A DNA stretch of 64,000 nucleotides from G963677445 sp963678275 (GCA_963678275.1 OY782765.1:3844001-3908000); one strand, 5' to 3'. Shown: positions 16,601 to 26,371, counted from the first letter of the stretch. Translations and numbers: made by a program. Notes: generated by a model from the letters alone, not told the origin.

Positions 16601-16825
16601 TTTAAACCTCCATTAAGTTGGATATATAAAATATACCCCGTATGAGGGGATTTATTCAGACATCCTCTATCCCCATTTTTCTTTTAGCATTTTTTGCTCA
16701 TGTCATATATTTTTCTATTTTCAGGAAAACTAAAAAATATTTCATTTGGGTGGTTTCTCCGTGGCAGAGATCGGGGAGGGATTTTCCTTATGATTTTCTG
16801 TCACAAAAAACAATCGGAGAACAAT

Positions 16826-17254
16826 ATGCCGCAGGCAAAGTCAGGCGACAAAGTAAAAGTACACTATACCGGAAAACTAACCGACGGGACATTATTCGAT
16901 ACATCAGAAGGGAAAGCGCCGCTCGAATTTGTAATTGGTGAAAACAAATTACTGAAACCATTTGAAAACGCTTGTATAGGACTGGAACCTGAACAGTCAG
17001 TGGAAATCAACATAGCGGCTGAGGATGGATACGGACCAAGGCATGAGCAGCTTGTTTCAAAGATACCGATAGCCGAACTTCCCGCTGAATTAAACCCGGA
17101 GCCGGGAATGAAACTGCAGGTGAAAGCGCCTGACGGTAGACATTTTATAATTAAAGTAATCGATAAAACCGAAGAGGAAATTATTGTTGACGCCAATCAT
17201 GATCTTGCGGGTCAGGACCTGGTATTTAACATTACACTTGTTGAGATTGTATAA
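16826..17254 (+). CDS. FKBP-type peptidyl-prolyl isomerase (SlyD-like)
   Basis: A 142-residue protein starting at the ATG at 16826, preceded by CGGAGA; the frame opens earlier but the upstream part is not FKBP-like. VKVHYTGKLTDGTLFDTSEGKAPLEFVIGENKLLKPFENACIGL is the FKBP core, then an inserted IF/flap domain (EDGYGPRHEQLVSKIPIAELP...) and the return to the core at VDANHDLAGQDLVFNITLVEIV. ANHDLAGQDLVF is the hallmark ending of SlyD-type enzymes (NHPLAGKxLxF). It isomerises X-Pro bonds and acts as a chaperone in the cytoplasm. The metal-binding His-rich tail of E. coli SlyD is absent. Confidence 0.92.
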   Translation: MPQAKSGDKVKVHYTGKLTDGTLFDTSEGKAPLEFVIGENKLLKPFENACIGLEPEQSVEINIAAEDGYGPRHEQLVSKIPIAELPAELNPEPGMKLQVKAPDGRHFIIKVIDKTEEEIIVDANHDLAGQDLVFNITLVEIV

Positions 17255-17268
17255 AGAATAATCGGGGG

Positions 17269-17287
17269 GGGGAGCGTATCGCTCCCC
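17269..17287 (+). terminator. Hairpin downstream of the FKBP gene
   Basis: GGGGAGCG-tat-CGCTCCCC, an 8-bp GC-rich stem, 15 nt after the stop codon. There is no T-run, so it may be a 3' end stabiliser instead of an intrinsic terminator. Confidence 0.45.
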
Positions 17288-17361
17288 TTGCCCGGCTATT
17301 GAATGACGATTCCCCCCCCATACTTTTATAAAGAGATTCTATTGCCTATAATATATTCATA

Positions 17362-17385
17362 TACCGGCGAAGCAGGAAGCGAAGA
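17362..17385. repeat. Dispersed GGAAGCGAAGAG-type repeat fragment
   Basis: CGGCGAAGCAGGAAGCGAAG resembles the repeat at 6352 and the start of the 423-bp units at 47931 and 48354. It lies in a gene-free gap (17288-17800) that also holds the repeats at 17576 and 17604. Confidence 0.4.
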
Positions 17386-17575
17386 GTTATTTAATAGATA
17401 ATTGACAATTGATAATTAAAAGATGACACAGGTTTTATCTGGTGTTAATTTTTTTATCTCCGTAATCCTGTTTGGCGCTTTTCCCCGCTACCATAAAAAA
17501 TATGCCGGACATTTAGCCCGTTTGAATTAGGTTCTTTTATATTTTATAGGATTTTGTGGGATTATTCCATTTGCA

Positions 17576-17600
17576 GTTACATTCTATGCAAAATGGCAAG
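17576..17600 (+). repeat. Dispersed ~40-bp repeat, copy 3 (partial)
   Basis: ATTCTATGCAAAATGGCAAG, one base different from the core of the unit at 14339-14379; the hairpin half is absent. Confidence 0.6.
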
Positions 17601-17603
17601 GTT

Positions 17604-17715
17604 TTATCGTATTCATAGAACAGGCACTCGTAATCGTCCTCGTTCTCGAATAACCTGGGCGTTTTGGTAAAGAGGAGAACAAAGCACGATTACGAGAACG
17701 AGTACGATTCTTTCT
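17604..17715. repeat. TCGTAATCGTCCTCG repeat, copy 2, with inverted partner
   Basis: The block matches 14411-14479. At 17685-17708 ACGATTACGAGAACGAGTAC reads back as the reverse complement of CTCGTAATCGTCCTCGTTCTCG, so this copy can fold on itself. Confidence 0.55.
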
Positions 17716-17800
17716 TCGGATTCAATTTTTTTTCTGACACTGCCAGTTTATTGATACTATTTTGTTTAAGTTTTGGCTCAATACGGCAGACTTTTTGATA

Positions 17801-18598
17801 ATGGATAATATGAATAAAGAAGAGATTAAAAAATTTAACAGAGCCGCCTGGAATAAACAGGTTGCAGGGGGGAACAGATGGACGATCCCTGTGAATTCGG
17901 AAACCATTGAACGCGCGAAAAAAGGGGACTGGCAAATTGTGCTGACTCCCTATAAACCTGTACCGAGGGACTGGTTTCCTGAAAAACTCGAAGGTGTAAA
18001 GATTTTATGCCTCGCTTCGGGAGGCGGTCAGCAGGGCCCGGTTCTCGCTGCTGCGGGAGGGGATGTCATTGTATATGATTTATCGGAAGAGCAGCTTGGC
18101 AGGGACCGCGAGGTGGCCGAAAGAGAAAACCTGGAAATCAAAACAGTCCGTGGCGATATGGAGAACCTCTCCCTTTTCAGCGATTCCACATTCGATCTGA
18201 TTTTTCACCCAATTTCCAATTGTTTTATCCCCGATGTTATTCCCCTCTGGAAGGAATGCGCCCGCGTATTAAAGAAAGGAGGAACACTGTTGGCCGGATT
18301 TGTTAATCCTCTTTTATATCTTTTTGATGATCCTGCCGATGAAGAAAATCTTAACACTGAAAAGATAAATGCCATCCCCTATTCTGACGCCGACAGCCTG
18401 AGCGACGAAATGAAGCTGGAATATTCTGAGGAAGGGTGGCCCCTCGAATTCGGGCATACACTGGAAGATCAGATAGCAGGTCAGATTAAAGCGGGCTTTT
18501 CTATCACAGGTTTTTATGAAGACAGGCACCATGTGGAAACTCACCCACTGAAAGAGAAAATATCTGTTTTTATCGCCACACGGGCGGTAAAGATGTGA
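17801..18598 (+). CDS. Class I SAM-dependent methyltransferase
   Basis: A 265-residue protein from the ATG at 17801 (MDNMNKEEIKKFNRAAWNKQV); ATG 17810 is equally possible and upstream TTG unlikely. VKILCLASGGGQQGPVLAAAGGDVIVYDLSEEQL (about 67-100) is motif I and the acidic residue of motif II, with the LASGGGQQ variant typical of a cytoplasmic group of small-molecule methyltransferases. DLIFHPISNCFIPDVIPLWKECARVLKKGGTLLAGFVNP completes the fold. The N-terminal 'NRAAWN' motif occurs in this subgroup. The substrate is unknown. The stop codon TGA forms the first bases of a dispersed repeat. Confidence 0.88.
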   Translation: MDNMNKEEIKKFNRAAWNKQVAGGNRWTIPVNSETIERAKKGDWQIVLTPYKPVPRDWFPEKLEGVKILCLASGGGQQGPVLAAAGGDVIVYDLSEEQLGRDREVAERENLEIKTVRGDMENLSLFSDSTFDLIFHPISNCFIPDVIPLWKECARVLKKGGTLLAGFVNPLLYLFDDPADEENLNTEKINAIPYSDADSLSDEMKLEYSEEGWPLEFGHTLEDQIAGQIKAGFSITGFYEDRHHVETHPLKEKISVFIATRAVKM

Positions 18599-18860
18599 AT
18601 TCAGAATTCCTGACTCCGAAAACATTTTGTCGTGATTTCATATACCGGGTATCAATTTAACGAACTTATTACGATTTAGGCTCAGGGCGCAGTCCGATCT
18701 CATGCGCAGGGTTGAACAATCAATAATAAAGTCCTCTGTGTTAACTACCCTGGCGAAGTTCCGGATATAACTCAGAGTATGTTATATTGTGTACCTGAAG
18801 GCAAACCTGGTTGTTTTCTTCTTTTTTTTACCAATATTTTTCCTCGAAGTACAATCAATA
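18598..18860. repeat. Dispersed intergenic repeat, copy 2
   Basis: Matches 9882-10100 in blocks (AATTCAGAATTCCTGACTCC, TTTTGTCGTGATTTCATATACC, TCTTCTTTTTTTTACCAATATTTTTCCTC) and begins right at the methyltransferase stop. The gene-free gap 18599-19796 consists largely of repeats. Confidence 0.55.
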
Positions 18861-19007
18861 AAATTTATAGCAATCTGCCTTTCAATAAATTATTCGAAAT
18901 TATTTCAGGGTTTTCGTCAACATTACCACAATTTATTCTACAAATAGATTTCAGCGGGTAGTTGATTTTCTTACCAGGGATCGGGAGCGCTGAATATTAC
19001 ATAAGAA

Positions 19008-19032
19008 GTTAAATTCTACGCAAAATGGCAAA
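19008..19032 (+). repeat. Dispersed ~40-bp repeat, copy 4
   Basis: GTTAAATTCTACGCAAAATG then GCAAA, followed by TTTCAATTAACAATTAA exactly as at the copy at 14355-14379. Confidence 0.6.
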
Positions 19033-19415
19033 ATTTCAATTAACAATTAATAATGTGCAATGAATAATTAAAAAGACAATTGATAAATATTCCAAGAGCT
19101 CAAAAATTTTTCATAAAACGGTGATTTTTTTGATGCGTAAATTTCTCTCTGAAAAACCCGGCAGAAGAACCTCATTCTTTTATCTTTTAACCTTAATAAC
19201 AATTGCAGGTCCTCAAAAAATTGAACCTTATTGCCTTTTTAACCGGGACACTATTTCCAGCGGATTTCGCTGATGGACGCAGAAAACACAGGATTACCAG
19301 AATAAGAATGATAGTCAGAATGTTTTAATAATATAAAGAACTGAGACATCTTTTAATTATCAATTTACTGACTTTCCACTTCTGATTTAACCGGATTACG
19401 ATTACTACGTGAGAA

Positions 19416-19440
19416 GTTAAATTCTACGCAAAATGGTAAG
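19416..19440 (+). repeat. Dispersed ~40-bp repeat, copy 5
   Basis: GTTAAATTCTACGCAAAATG then GTAAG, placed immediately upstream of the REP-like hairpin array. Confidence 0.6.
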
Positions 19441-19456
19441 ATTATTACCTGAAAAA

Positions 19457-19714
19457 GAATCCCGAAAGGGATTCAATATCAATAGCCCCGGACGGCGAAA
19501 TAAGTGAGCTGTCTGGGGTAAAAAGAAAAACATGCCGCAACGACCCTGAAGGGGTCGAATATAGAACTTTATAGCAGGTTAAATTTTACTTCGACAAATA
19601 ATATTTTCTCCGGGTTGTTAATATTCGACGCCTTCAGCGTCGAGACAGATATCTGCCATATCGGACCACCGGATTGCATCCGGGGCTATTTATATTCGAC
19701 TCCATTCGGAGTCG
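19457..19714. repeat. Array of six REP-like hairpins
   Basis: Six short palindromes with 3-5 nt loops or one longer loop: GAATCCC-gaaa-GGGATTC (19457-19474), CCCCGGAC...GTCTGGGG (19486-19518), CGACCC-tgaag-GGGTCG (19541-19557), CGACGC-cttca-GCGTCG (19626-19642), CCGGAT-tgc-ATCCGG (19669-19683) and CGACTCC-attc-GGAGTCG (19697-19714). Several are flanked by the tetramer ATTC/GAAT followed by ATAT. This is the pattern of REP/BIME clusters moved by RAYT transposases; no such transposase is in this window. Confidence 0.65.
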
Positions 19715-19796
19715 TTTATGATTAAGATAATGACGATTTTTTTACAATTCCTTTTAGTTCTGGCATTAACAGCTTAGGTAATTTACTAATTAACTT

Positions 19797-20996
19797 CTAT
19801 TCAGGAATAGTAAAGCGGAATATCGTTCCTTCTCCTTCAACACTTTCCACCCATATCCTGCCATCATGTTTTTCAATAAATTCCTTGCAAAGTATAAGTC
19901 CGAGTCCCGTTCCCTTTTCATTGTTTGTGCCTGTGCTTGTAATATGCTGATCAATCTGGAACAGTTTGGGAATAATATGAGCCGGAATTCCCATTCCGCT
20001 ATCTTCAACACCGAACAACAAATCTTTATCGCCGCATTTACCATTGAGAATAGTTATACTTCCACTTTCCGGCGTAAATTTAATCGCGTTTGATATTAAA
20101 TTCCGGAATACAGTGTTGATCATGTTTTTATCGGCAAAAATTGAAACTTCGGGATCAATAAGGTTATCACAATTAATCTTTTTTATAGAAATATTGGAAT
20201 CAAAAATTGTAATGATATCGCTGACAATCTCCCGCGGTTTAATTATTTCAGGCTCAAACTCAATCGCGTCTCTCTGCACACGCGACCATGTCAGCAGGTT
20301 CTCCAGTAACGCGTGCATATTTTCAGATATATCAAGAAGTGAAGATATCATCTCCTTTTTTTCACTCTCTTCCATAGAATCAAAGTCTTCATTTAAAAGC
20401 CCCAGGTAACCGAGTAATCCGATGAAAGGACTTTTAAGATCATGCGCGATAATGGAGAAAAATTTATCCTTCTCTTTCAGGCTTAATACAAGCTTGTTAT
20501 TTGTAATACTGAGCTCTTCACTGCTCTGTTTCAGTTTTTTATGCGCCCGGATAAGTTGTTGATTAAAATCCTCAATTTTTCTTTTCTGTTGTGTGATTTC
20601 ATCTCTGGCATTCGCGAGATTAATATGATTTCGGATACGGACTTTTATCTCTTTCATATTGAATGGTTTGGTTATGTAATCCACTGCCCCTATGTCGAAT
20701 CCTTTAATTATGTCATCAATATCCGATTTTGCGGTGAGAAAAATCACAGGAATATCCTTTGCTTCCCTGTTTTTCATTATTTCATTACACACTTCATAGC
20801 CGCTCATATCGGGCATCATAATATCCAGTAAAATTAATTTTGGCTTAATCTTCTCCAGAATCTTAAGGGCTTTTTTACCACTATCGGCGAAACTGAGCGA
20901 ATATTCATCACTGAGTACACTTGAAATAACTTTAAGATTATTAGGCTGATCATCCACGACCAGTATAAGATCTTTTTTTCCGTCTTTTTCAGTCAT
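19797..20996 (-). CDS. Response regulator-histidine kinase (REC-HisKA-HATPase)
   Basis: A 399-residue soluble protein from the ATG at 20996, whose start overlaps the stop of the upstream kinase by 8 nt; an ATG at 21014 would add six residues. Order: REC receiver (about 10-125) with VVDDQPNN acidic pair, phospho-Asp in LILLDIMMPDMSG and Lys in DYITKPFN; a coiled coil (about 125-170); HisKA with phospho-His in FFSIIAHDLKSPFIG (about 186); HATPase with N box NLISNAIKFTPESG and G boxes EDSGMGIP and GTGLGLILCKEF. Being soluble and co-translated with the hybrid sensor kinase, it probably receives phosphate from it and passes it on. No DNA-binding output domain is nearby. Confidence 0.93.
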   Translation of the reverse strand: MTEKDGKKDLILVVDDQPNNLKVISSVLSDEYSLSFADSGKKALKILEKIKPKLILLDIMMPDMSGYEVCNEIMKNREAKDIPVIFLTAKSDIDDIIKGFDIGAVDYITKPFNMKEIKVRIRNHINLANARDEITQQKRKIEDFNQQLIRAHKKLKQSSEELSITNNKLVLSLKEKDKFFSIIAHDLKSPFIGLLGYLGLLNEDFDSMEESEKKEMISSLLDISENMHALLENLLTWSRVQRDAIEFEPEIIKPREIVSDIITIFDSNISIKKINCDNLIDPEVSIFADKNMINTVFRNLISNAIKFTPESGSITILNGKCGDKDLLFGVEDSGMGIPAHIIPKLFQIDQHITSTGTNNEKGTGLGLILCKEFIEKHDGRIWVESVEGEGTIFRFTIPE

Positions 20997-23900
20997 CTTT
21001 TTCCTCTTTGACATCAGAAAACATCTCTTTTATAATTTTAATATTTTCAGAAATCTTATCGAAATTAAACTCCGAAATACTTTGTTTCAGAGATTCACCT
21101 GTAATTTTTATACTCTGCGATTTATATTTTTCACCAAATTTTATAACATTGCCGGCAAATTTCTCCAGTTCATCTATAATCATCATATCAGTCATATCAT
21201 CAATCCCGTCAAAATATAGCTTCCTGAATTCTTCTTTAATTTCCTTATTCAGGTTCTCCCTTAACACCTCTTTATTATCATTCCTTTTTTCATTCTTAAT
21301 ATCATCCCTGCGTGTATAGGGGAGAAATTTCATTAATTCATCAACAATATTTTTTCGATGAACAGGTTTTCTAAGATATCCGTCAAACCGTCCCTTAATT
21401 TTAACCTCTTCATTCTGCATAGTAGAGGCAGTAAGCGCGATAACCGGAATCCCGGAAGTTTCACTCTCCCTCTTAAGAATTTCAGCAGCCTCATAACCAT
21501 TCATTCCCGGCATTCGGATATCCATAAATATCAAATCCGGCTTGTTATCCCTGGCCGACTTAATCCCCTTCTCACCATCTTCGGCATCAAGAATAACCAA
21601 ATCGTATTTATCGAGAAAAGATCTGACCAGATCGCGGTTAAAACCTATATCATCAACTACCAGCACTTTTGATCCCATAAAAACAATTTCTTCGTTTTCC
21701 CATGAGAAACCTTCATTCTGAGTTAATTCCTCCGATGAGTATTTAGTATTTTTAAAGGCCAGCTTAAATGTGCTTCCTTTTCCGGGCTCACTTTCTACGA
21801 TTATTTCTCCCCCCATCATTTCAGTAAGTCTTTTGCTAATGGCCAGCCCCAGCCCGGTGCCGCCAAACTTTTTAACATCATGTCCCGACTGCTGCCTGAA
21901 AGATTCGAAAATAGTCTTTTGGTCCGATTCATTAATCCCTATTCCACTGTCAACAACTAAAATATTAAAATCAACGAATTCATCCTTATCATTTTCCAGT
22001 TCAAGAATAATTTTCACAAAACCGCTGCTTGTGAATTTAACCGCGTTACCGGTAAGATTAAGCAAAATTTGCCGCAGCCTTACCTCATCAATTGTAATGC
22101 TTGCCGGAAACCTGTCATCCATTATTGTGGCAAAATCAATGTTTTTTTCAAGAACCTTTTGCTGAAATATTTGTTCAATTTCTTTTAGAACAATCCTCAG
22201 ATCAACCGGCATGGGTGAAATTTCCATTTTGCCCGCTTCAATTTTTGAAAGATCGAGAATATCATTAATAATTGAGAGCAGGGTTTTTCCGCTGCTTAAA
22301 ATAGTATTGAGATAACCCTTCTGTTTTTCGTCGTTTGTATTGTTAAGCATTACTTCACTGAACCCGAGTATTGAATTCATAGGGGTTCTTATCTCATGGC
22401 TCATATTGGCGAGAAATTCCGATTTTGCTTTGTTGGCAGTTTCAGCCATCTCTCTGGCCTTTTTCAGCTCCTCTTCCGCCTCCTTCTGTTTGCTGATATC
22501 AACAAACGTTTCCAAGAGATATTCTTCCCCCTCAAGCTCCATAATATTCGCGTTTTTTAATATAGGTATCAGCTCCCCCCTGGAATTTATAATCTTTCTT
22601 TCCGAATTATTCAGACTCTTTCCTTTATCTATTACCGGACATCCTCCAACCTCGGCAGGACATATATGGCTATAACATGGCTTGCCGATAATATCCTCAA
22701 GCTTTAATCCAAGCATTTTTTCCACAGCGGGATTCGCGTCAACTATCACCCTGTCACTATTCCTTACAAGAATAATACCGGCCTGTACCGATTTCATAAT
22801 ATTGTTTATTCTTTGAAACGCGCTTTCAAGTTTTTCTTCGGCCAGTTTTTTTTCTGTAATATCATCAAATATTGTCAATATATACCTTATACCCTTTATT
22901 GTTAAAAAGCGGGCATAAATATTCGCTGTCGTTTTTCTGCCGGTAGCCGAAAGAAAACTCGTTTCCATGTTTTCTATTCGGCCTTTTCTTAATAGTGTTA
23001 TAACAAATTTTTTCAGTTCTCCCTTAGTCAGGAAGCCAATGTCAATGCTGGTTTTCCCTATTATTTTCTCTTTCGCGAGTTCTATTTTGCTACATAACAT
23101 TTCATTAACTTCTGTGATTTTACCGCTTTTGTTTTCCACAAGAGCCATTGGCTGAGGAGAATAATCAAATATGGTCCGGAATTGTATTTCACTCTCGTTA
23201 AGAGCTTTTTCAGTTCTTTTTCTTTCAGTAATATCCCTGATGCTCGCCAACGCCCAGTAACTGTTTTTGATATTCATAGCATTCAAGGCTATCTCAATAG
23301 GGAATTCCTCACCATTTTTTCTTAGCGCCGTCAGTTCAAGAATCTGCCCCACGGCATCCCCTTTTCCGGTAAGTGAATAATTTGCCCATCCTTTCTTCTG
23401 TTGTTCTCTGTATTTTCCCGGCATTAGAAAGTTATGAACATCCTTCCCTATTATTTCAGTCTTGTTGTATAAAAACATTTTGGCCGCGGCCGGATTCCAA
23501 TATTCAACCTTTCCTTTTTCATTAATCATTATTATGGCGTCAAGAGCTGAATCACCGATCTTTCTGAATTTCTCCTCGCTCTCATTCAGCGCCTGTTCAA
23601 CATATTTTCTTTCTGTTATATCGTGGATATATCCATGCCATAATACCGATCCGTCTTCCATCTTTTCAGGCTCTGATTCTCCTCTTAACCATCTCAATCC
23701 TTTATCAGGCAACTCTGCCCTGAATTCAATTATCCATTGTGAAAGAGTATTGAATGATTGCAGAATTGAATTTTGCACTTCCTCAATATCCTCATCCAAT
23801 ATCTTGCTGAAAACTTTTTCAGCGGAATCTTTAACCTCATCCGGACTCACGCCGAGAACATCCTTCATCCACCTGCTCGCGTAAGGAAAACAGGCTCTGC

Positions 23901-25020
23901 CATCGGGGAAAAATTGAAACTGGTATAACATACCAGGCACCCTCGCGGTAACTTTTTGAAGCAGTTTCTCGTTTCGCGCTATTTTATCTTCGTTTTCTTT
24001 CCTTGTTATTCTCCCCGAAATTATTAAAAAACCTATAACCATCAGCATCAGCGCTATTATTATCAAAGATATTCGCTGGATTTTGTACTCTTCTATATAA
24101 CTTTGTAAAATTGAGTCTTTCTCATAAGCGACAATATAGGCTACCCTTATTCCTTCAACATTTTTTACCGGCATAAATATTACCGACAGAAAATCATCCC
24201 GGCATTCAAGAGGAATATGAAAACGCTCATTATTTATCAACTTTTCGGCAATCATATTTTTTAATTTAATGTTAGCCGTTTGTGTAAGAGAATCGGGAGC
24301 ATAATGATTCTCAACCATATATTTTTCGGATAAAGAGGATTGCCTGTAAAAATCGCGTAAATCGGACCATACTTTGTTAGTGACAACATCTTTTTCAATA
24401 AGTAACGTAAGATTTTCATTAAATTCCTGCCTGAGGTTTTCAACGATTTCATTGAACTGATAACTTATTTCTACACTTCCAAGATGTTTTCCATTTAAAA
24501 ACAACGGGTAAACATTTCTGAATCCGTTATAGACACGCCCTTCTTCAAACCCGTGATAGGATTTAAATGTTTTATTTGCCATATAAACCGAATACCTGAT
24601 ATCTTTAAGATTATCCCCATATTTATCCGGTTTATGCATTCTGAGGAAACTATCACAATTTGGGAGATGAAAATGGAGCTGTCGCACATTATATTTTCTG
24701 AAATTTTTATAGAGCGGAGTTAATACTTTAAACAGCTCCTCCCTTGCCGCATCTTTTTCACCCTTTATTTCCGAGGTGGCGCGGTCGAATATGGAAAGGA
24801 TTCGGGGAGTTTTAATATGAAGATCAACCAGCATATCAGCGCTCTTTTTATAAAATGCGCTGATTGTTTTGTAATCGTTCTCCAGACTGTTTAGCAGATA
24901 TGCGGCATGGACTGAAATCTTCTGGTTTTGCCTGTAGCTTATATAATAATAAACCATAACCGAAAGCAATATTATCAGAAGACCCGCGAATATATAGGAT
25001 CTGTGGAATATTTTTTTCAC
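20989..25020 (-). CDS. Hybrid sensor histidine kinase, multi-PAS
   Basis: A 1343-residue membrane protein. TM1 (about 10-28) and TM2 (about 315-335) enclose a periplasmic sensor domain of about 285 residues (CACHE-like; contains HLPNCDSFLRMHKPDKYGD). Four PAS/PAC units follow to about residue 845, each closing with 'DITERK/DDITEKK/DISKQK' motifs. Then HisKA with SHEIRTPMNSILGF (phospho-His about 874), HATPase (NLTGNAVKFTSSGFV, VDSGIGI, GTGLGLAISKRL) and a C-terminal REC with VVDDIGFNRD and FMDIRMPGMNGYEA (phospho-Asp about 1165). The final 100 residues are helical and could act as an Hpt-like tail, but no Hpt His motif is clear. It senses an external ligand, not identified, and heads the kinase operon. 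Confidence 0.93.
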   Translation of the reverse strand: MKKIFHRSYIFAGLLIILLSVMVYYYISYRQNQKISVHAAYLLNSLENDYKTISAFYKKSADMLVDLHIKTPRILSIFDRATSEIKGEKDAAREELFKVLTPLYKNFRKYNVRQLHFHLPNCDSFLRMHKPDKYGDNLKDIRYSVYMANKTFKSYHGFEEGRVYNGFRNVYPLFLNGKHLGSVEISYQFNEIVENLRQEFNENLTLLIEKDVVTNKVWSDLRDFYRQSSLSEKYMVENHYAPDSLTQTANIKLKNMIAEKLINNERFHIPLECRDDFLSVIFMPVKNVEGIRVAYIVAYEKDSILQSYIEEYKIQRISLIIIALMLMVIGFLIISGRITRKENEDKIARNEKLLQKVTARVPGMLYQFQFFPDGRACFPYASRWMKDVLGVSPDEVKDSAEKVFSKILDEDIEEVQNSILQSFNTLSQWIIEFRAELPDKGLRWLRGESEPEKMEDGSVLWHGYIHDITERKYVEQALNESEEKFRKIGDSALDAIIMINEKGKVEYWNPAAAKMFLYNKTEIIGKDVHNFLMPGKYREQQKKGWANYSLTGKGDAVGQILELTALRKNGEEFPIEIALNAMNIKNSYWALASIRDITERKRTEKALNESEIQFRTIFDYSPQPMALVENKSGKITEVNEMLCSKIELAKEKIIGKTSIDIGFLTKGELKKFVITLLRKGRIENMETSFLSATGRKTTANIYARFLTIKGIRYILTIFDDITEKKLAEEKLESAFQRINNIMKSVQAGIILVRNSDRVIVDANPAVEKMLGLKLEDIIGKPCYSHICPAEVGGCPVIDKGKSLNNSERKIINSRGELIPILKNANIMELEGEEYLLETFVDISKQKEAEEELKKAREMAETANKAKSEFLANMSHEIRTPMNSILGFSEVMLNNTNDEKQKGYLNTILSSGKTLLSIINDILDLSKIEAGKMEISPMPVDLRIVLKEIEQIFQQKVLEKNIDFATIMDDRFPASITIDEVRLRQILLNLTGNAVKFTSSGFVKIILELENDKDEFVDFNILVVDSGIGINESDQKTIFESFRQQSGHDVKKFGGTGLGLAISKRLTEMMGGEIIVESEPGKGSTFKLAFKNTKYSSEELTQNEGFSWENEEIVFMGSKVLVVDDIGFNRDLVRSFLDKYDLVILDAEDGEKGIKSARDNKPDLIFMDIRMPGMNGYEAAEILKRESETSGIPVIALTASTMQNEEVKIKGRFDGYLRKPVHRKNIVDELMKFLPYTRRDDIKNEKRNDNKEVLRENLNKEIKEEFRKLYFDGIDDMTDMMIIDELEKFAGNVIKFGEKYKSQSIKITGESLKQSISEFNFDKISENIKIIKEMFSDVKEEKDD

Positions 25021-25403
25021 AATCCGTCCTCCTCATTTGAACCAGCACACCGTTTTAATGCCCGCAATAATTTTGATGATTTCCGGACATTATTTAAATA
25101 ATACTCATATTTTATAAAAAAACAAAACATTTTTTAATTGATTATCAAATACCTCAATCTCTTTATTTATTCTGGTTCTAAATGAAATGTAGTGGGTGAT
25201 TTTTTTCCGGACCTGACAATTAAACAGAACCTTGTTAGAGTTGTAGCCGGATAATCCGGAGAGCAAAATTTGTCAAAAAAGCCCGCAAATAACATGTTGC
25301 CGATAGTCAGACCGCTATTTTTAATCCATAAACCGGCGCGGTAAAATAACGTAAAAAATCCTATTGCCCCCTGTTCTCCATTGTTTAAAAAATTATCGAT
25401 AAA
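25021..25403. other. Intergenic region without gene
   Basis: AT-rich gap upstream of the sensor kinase operon, probably with its promoter (on the minus strand). No conserved element or coding region is identified. Confidence 0.35.
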
Positions 25404-26225
25404 TCAGCCAAATGACTGGACAAGATATTTTTTTAGTTTTTCAGATGCCTCATGAGGGCGCAGGTTCCTGCATTCGCTGATGAAAGGTCCGTTATAACCG
25501 ATCTCCTTAAATTTTCCTGTCAGAGCTTCCCAGTTTATATTGCCTTCCCCCACCGGAAGATGCTCATCATCTTTGCCATTATTATCATGATAGTGAACAT
25601 TCACCAGTTTTTCTTTAAACCGCTCAAGATAAGTCAGCGCTCCCTCCCCGATATTGGCGTGCCCGGTATCGAGGCAAAACCTGATATAGGGAGAGTTAAG
25701 CTCCTCAAAAACATAATCAAAATCACCCGGGTTGTCCCCGAGGAGGAGATGATCGGTGCCGGGCGGCAAAGGAGTTACATTTTCGAGCGCGAGAATAACA
25801 CCGGCTTTATGACATTTATCTATTATTTTTTTCATCCTGTTTACGAATCGAAGCAATGCCTTCTCCCTCTGCCATTTTTCAACGGGGAACCAGAAAAAAA
25901 AGCCCATGTGAGATGTTATAATCCCTGCCCCGAGTTTTCCCGCCAGCTCAATAGCTTTGCACATATACCTCGAATTGGAGTTGCTCAGACTGAAAATATT
26001 ATCGGCAATATTAGTTTCATAGGGAAGATGAAAACTGAACTGAATTCCATTTTCAGAAGCGAAGGATTTAAGGTTTTCGATTCTTTGTTCATCAAACGAA
26101 CTGATTGAGGAGTGTTTTTGTGAAAGATTAATTTCGATATGAGTCAGGCTATTATCCCTGGAATACTCAAGAAACTTTTCGGGAGGATAATTAAATACGT
26201 TAAATCCGAACTTATATGGTTCCAT
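25404..26225 (-). CDS. Sugar phosphate isomerase/epimerase (AP endonuclease 2 TIM-barrel)
   Basis: A 273-residue protein with the xylose-isomerase-like TIM-barrel pattern: HIEINLS strand (about 29-35), FSFHLPYETNIAD, GAGIITSHMGF, VILALENVTPLPPG (metal Glu), IRFCLDTGHANIGEG (Asp/His of the metal site) and LVNVHYHDNNGKDDEHLPVGEGNINWE. The Glu, His, Asp and His-Asp positions of the divalent metal centre are in place. Members isomerise or epimerise sugar derivatives, or are endonuclease IV relatives; the GxGNINW motif favours the sugar branch. The exact substrate is unknown. Confidence 0.88.
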   Translation of the reverse strand: MEPYKFGFNVFNYPPEKFLEYSRDNSLTHIEINLSQKHSSISSFDEQRIENLKSFASENGIQFSFHLPYETNIADNIFSLSNSNSRYMCKAIELAGKLGAGIITSHMGFFFWFPVEKWQREKALLRFVNRMKKIIDKCHKAGVILALENVTPLPPGTDHLLLGDNPGDFDYVFEELNSPYIRFCLDTGHANIGEGALTYLERFKEKLVNVHYHDNNGKDDEHLPVGEGNINWEALTGKFKEIGYNGPFISECRNLRPHEASEKLKKYLVQSFG

Positions 26226-26371
26226 CTTTTTTCCCGGTTTAACTCTTAAAAAAGTCTATAATAAATAAATGAGACCAAATACACAAAAGTGAAATGGATA
26301 TTTCTCCTCTTCAGATCGATATTAGATATTTGTGTCTGGATGATCAAAACAGCCCTCTCCGGTTTTGAGAA

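Noticed and set aside
19457..19714. CRISPR array
   Set aside because: The hairpins differ in sequence and spacing, there are no constant repeats with unique spacers, and no cas genes are in the window.
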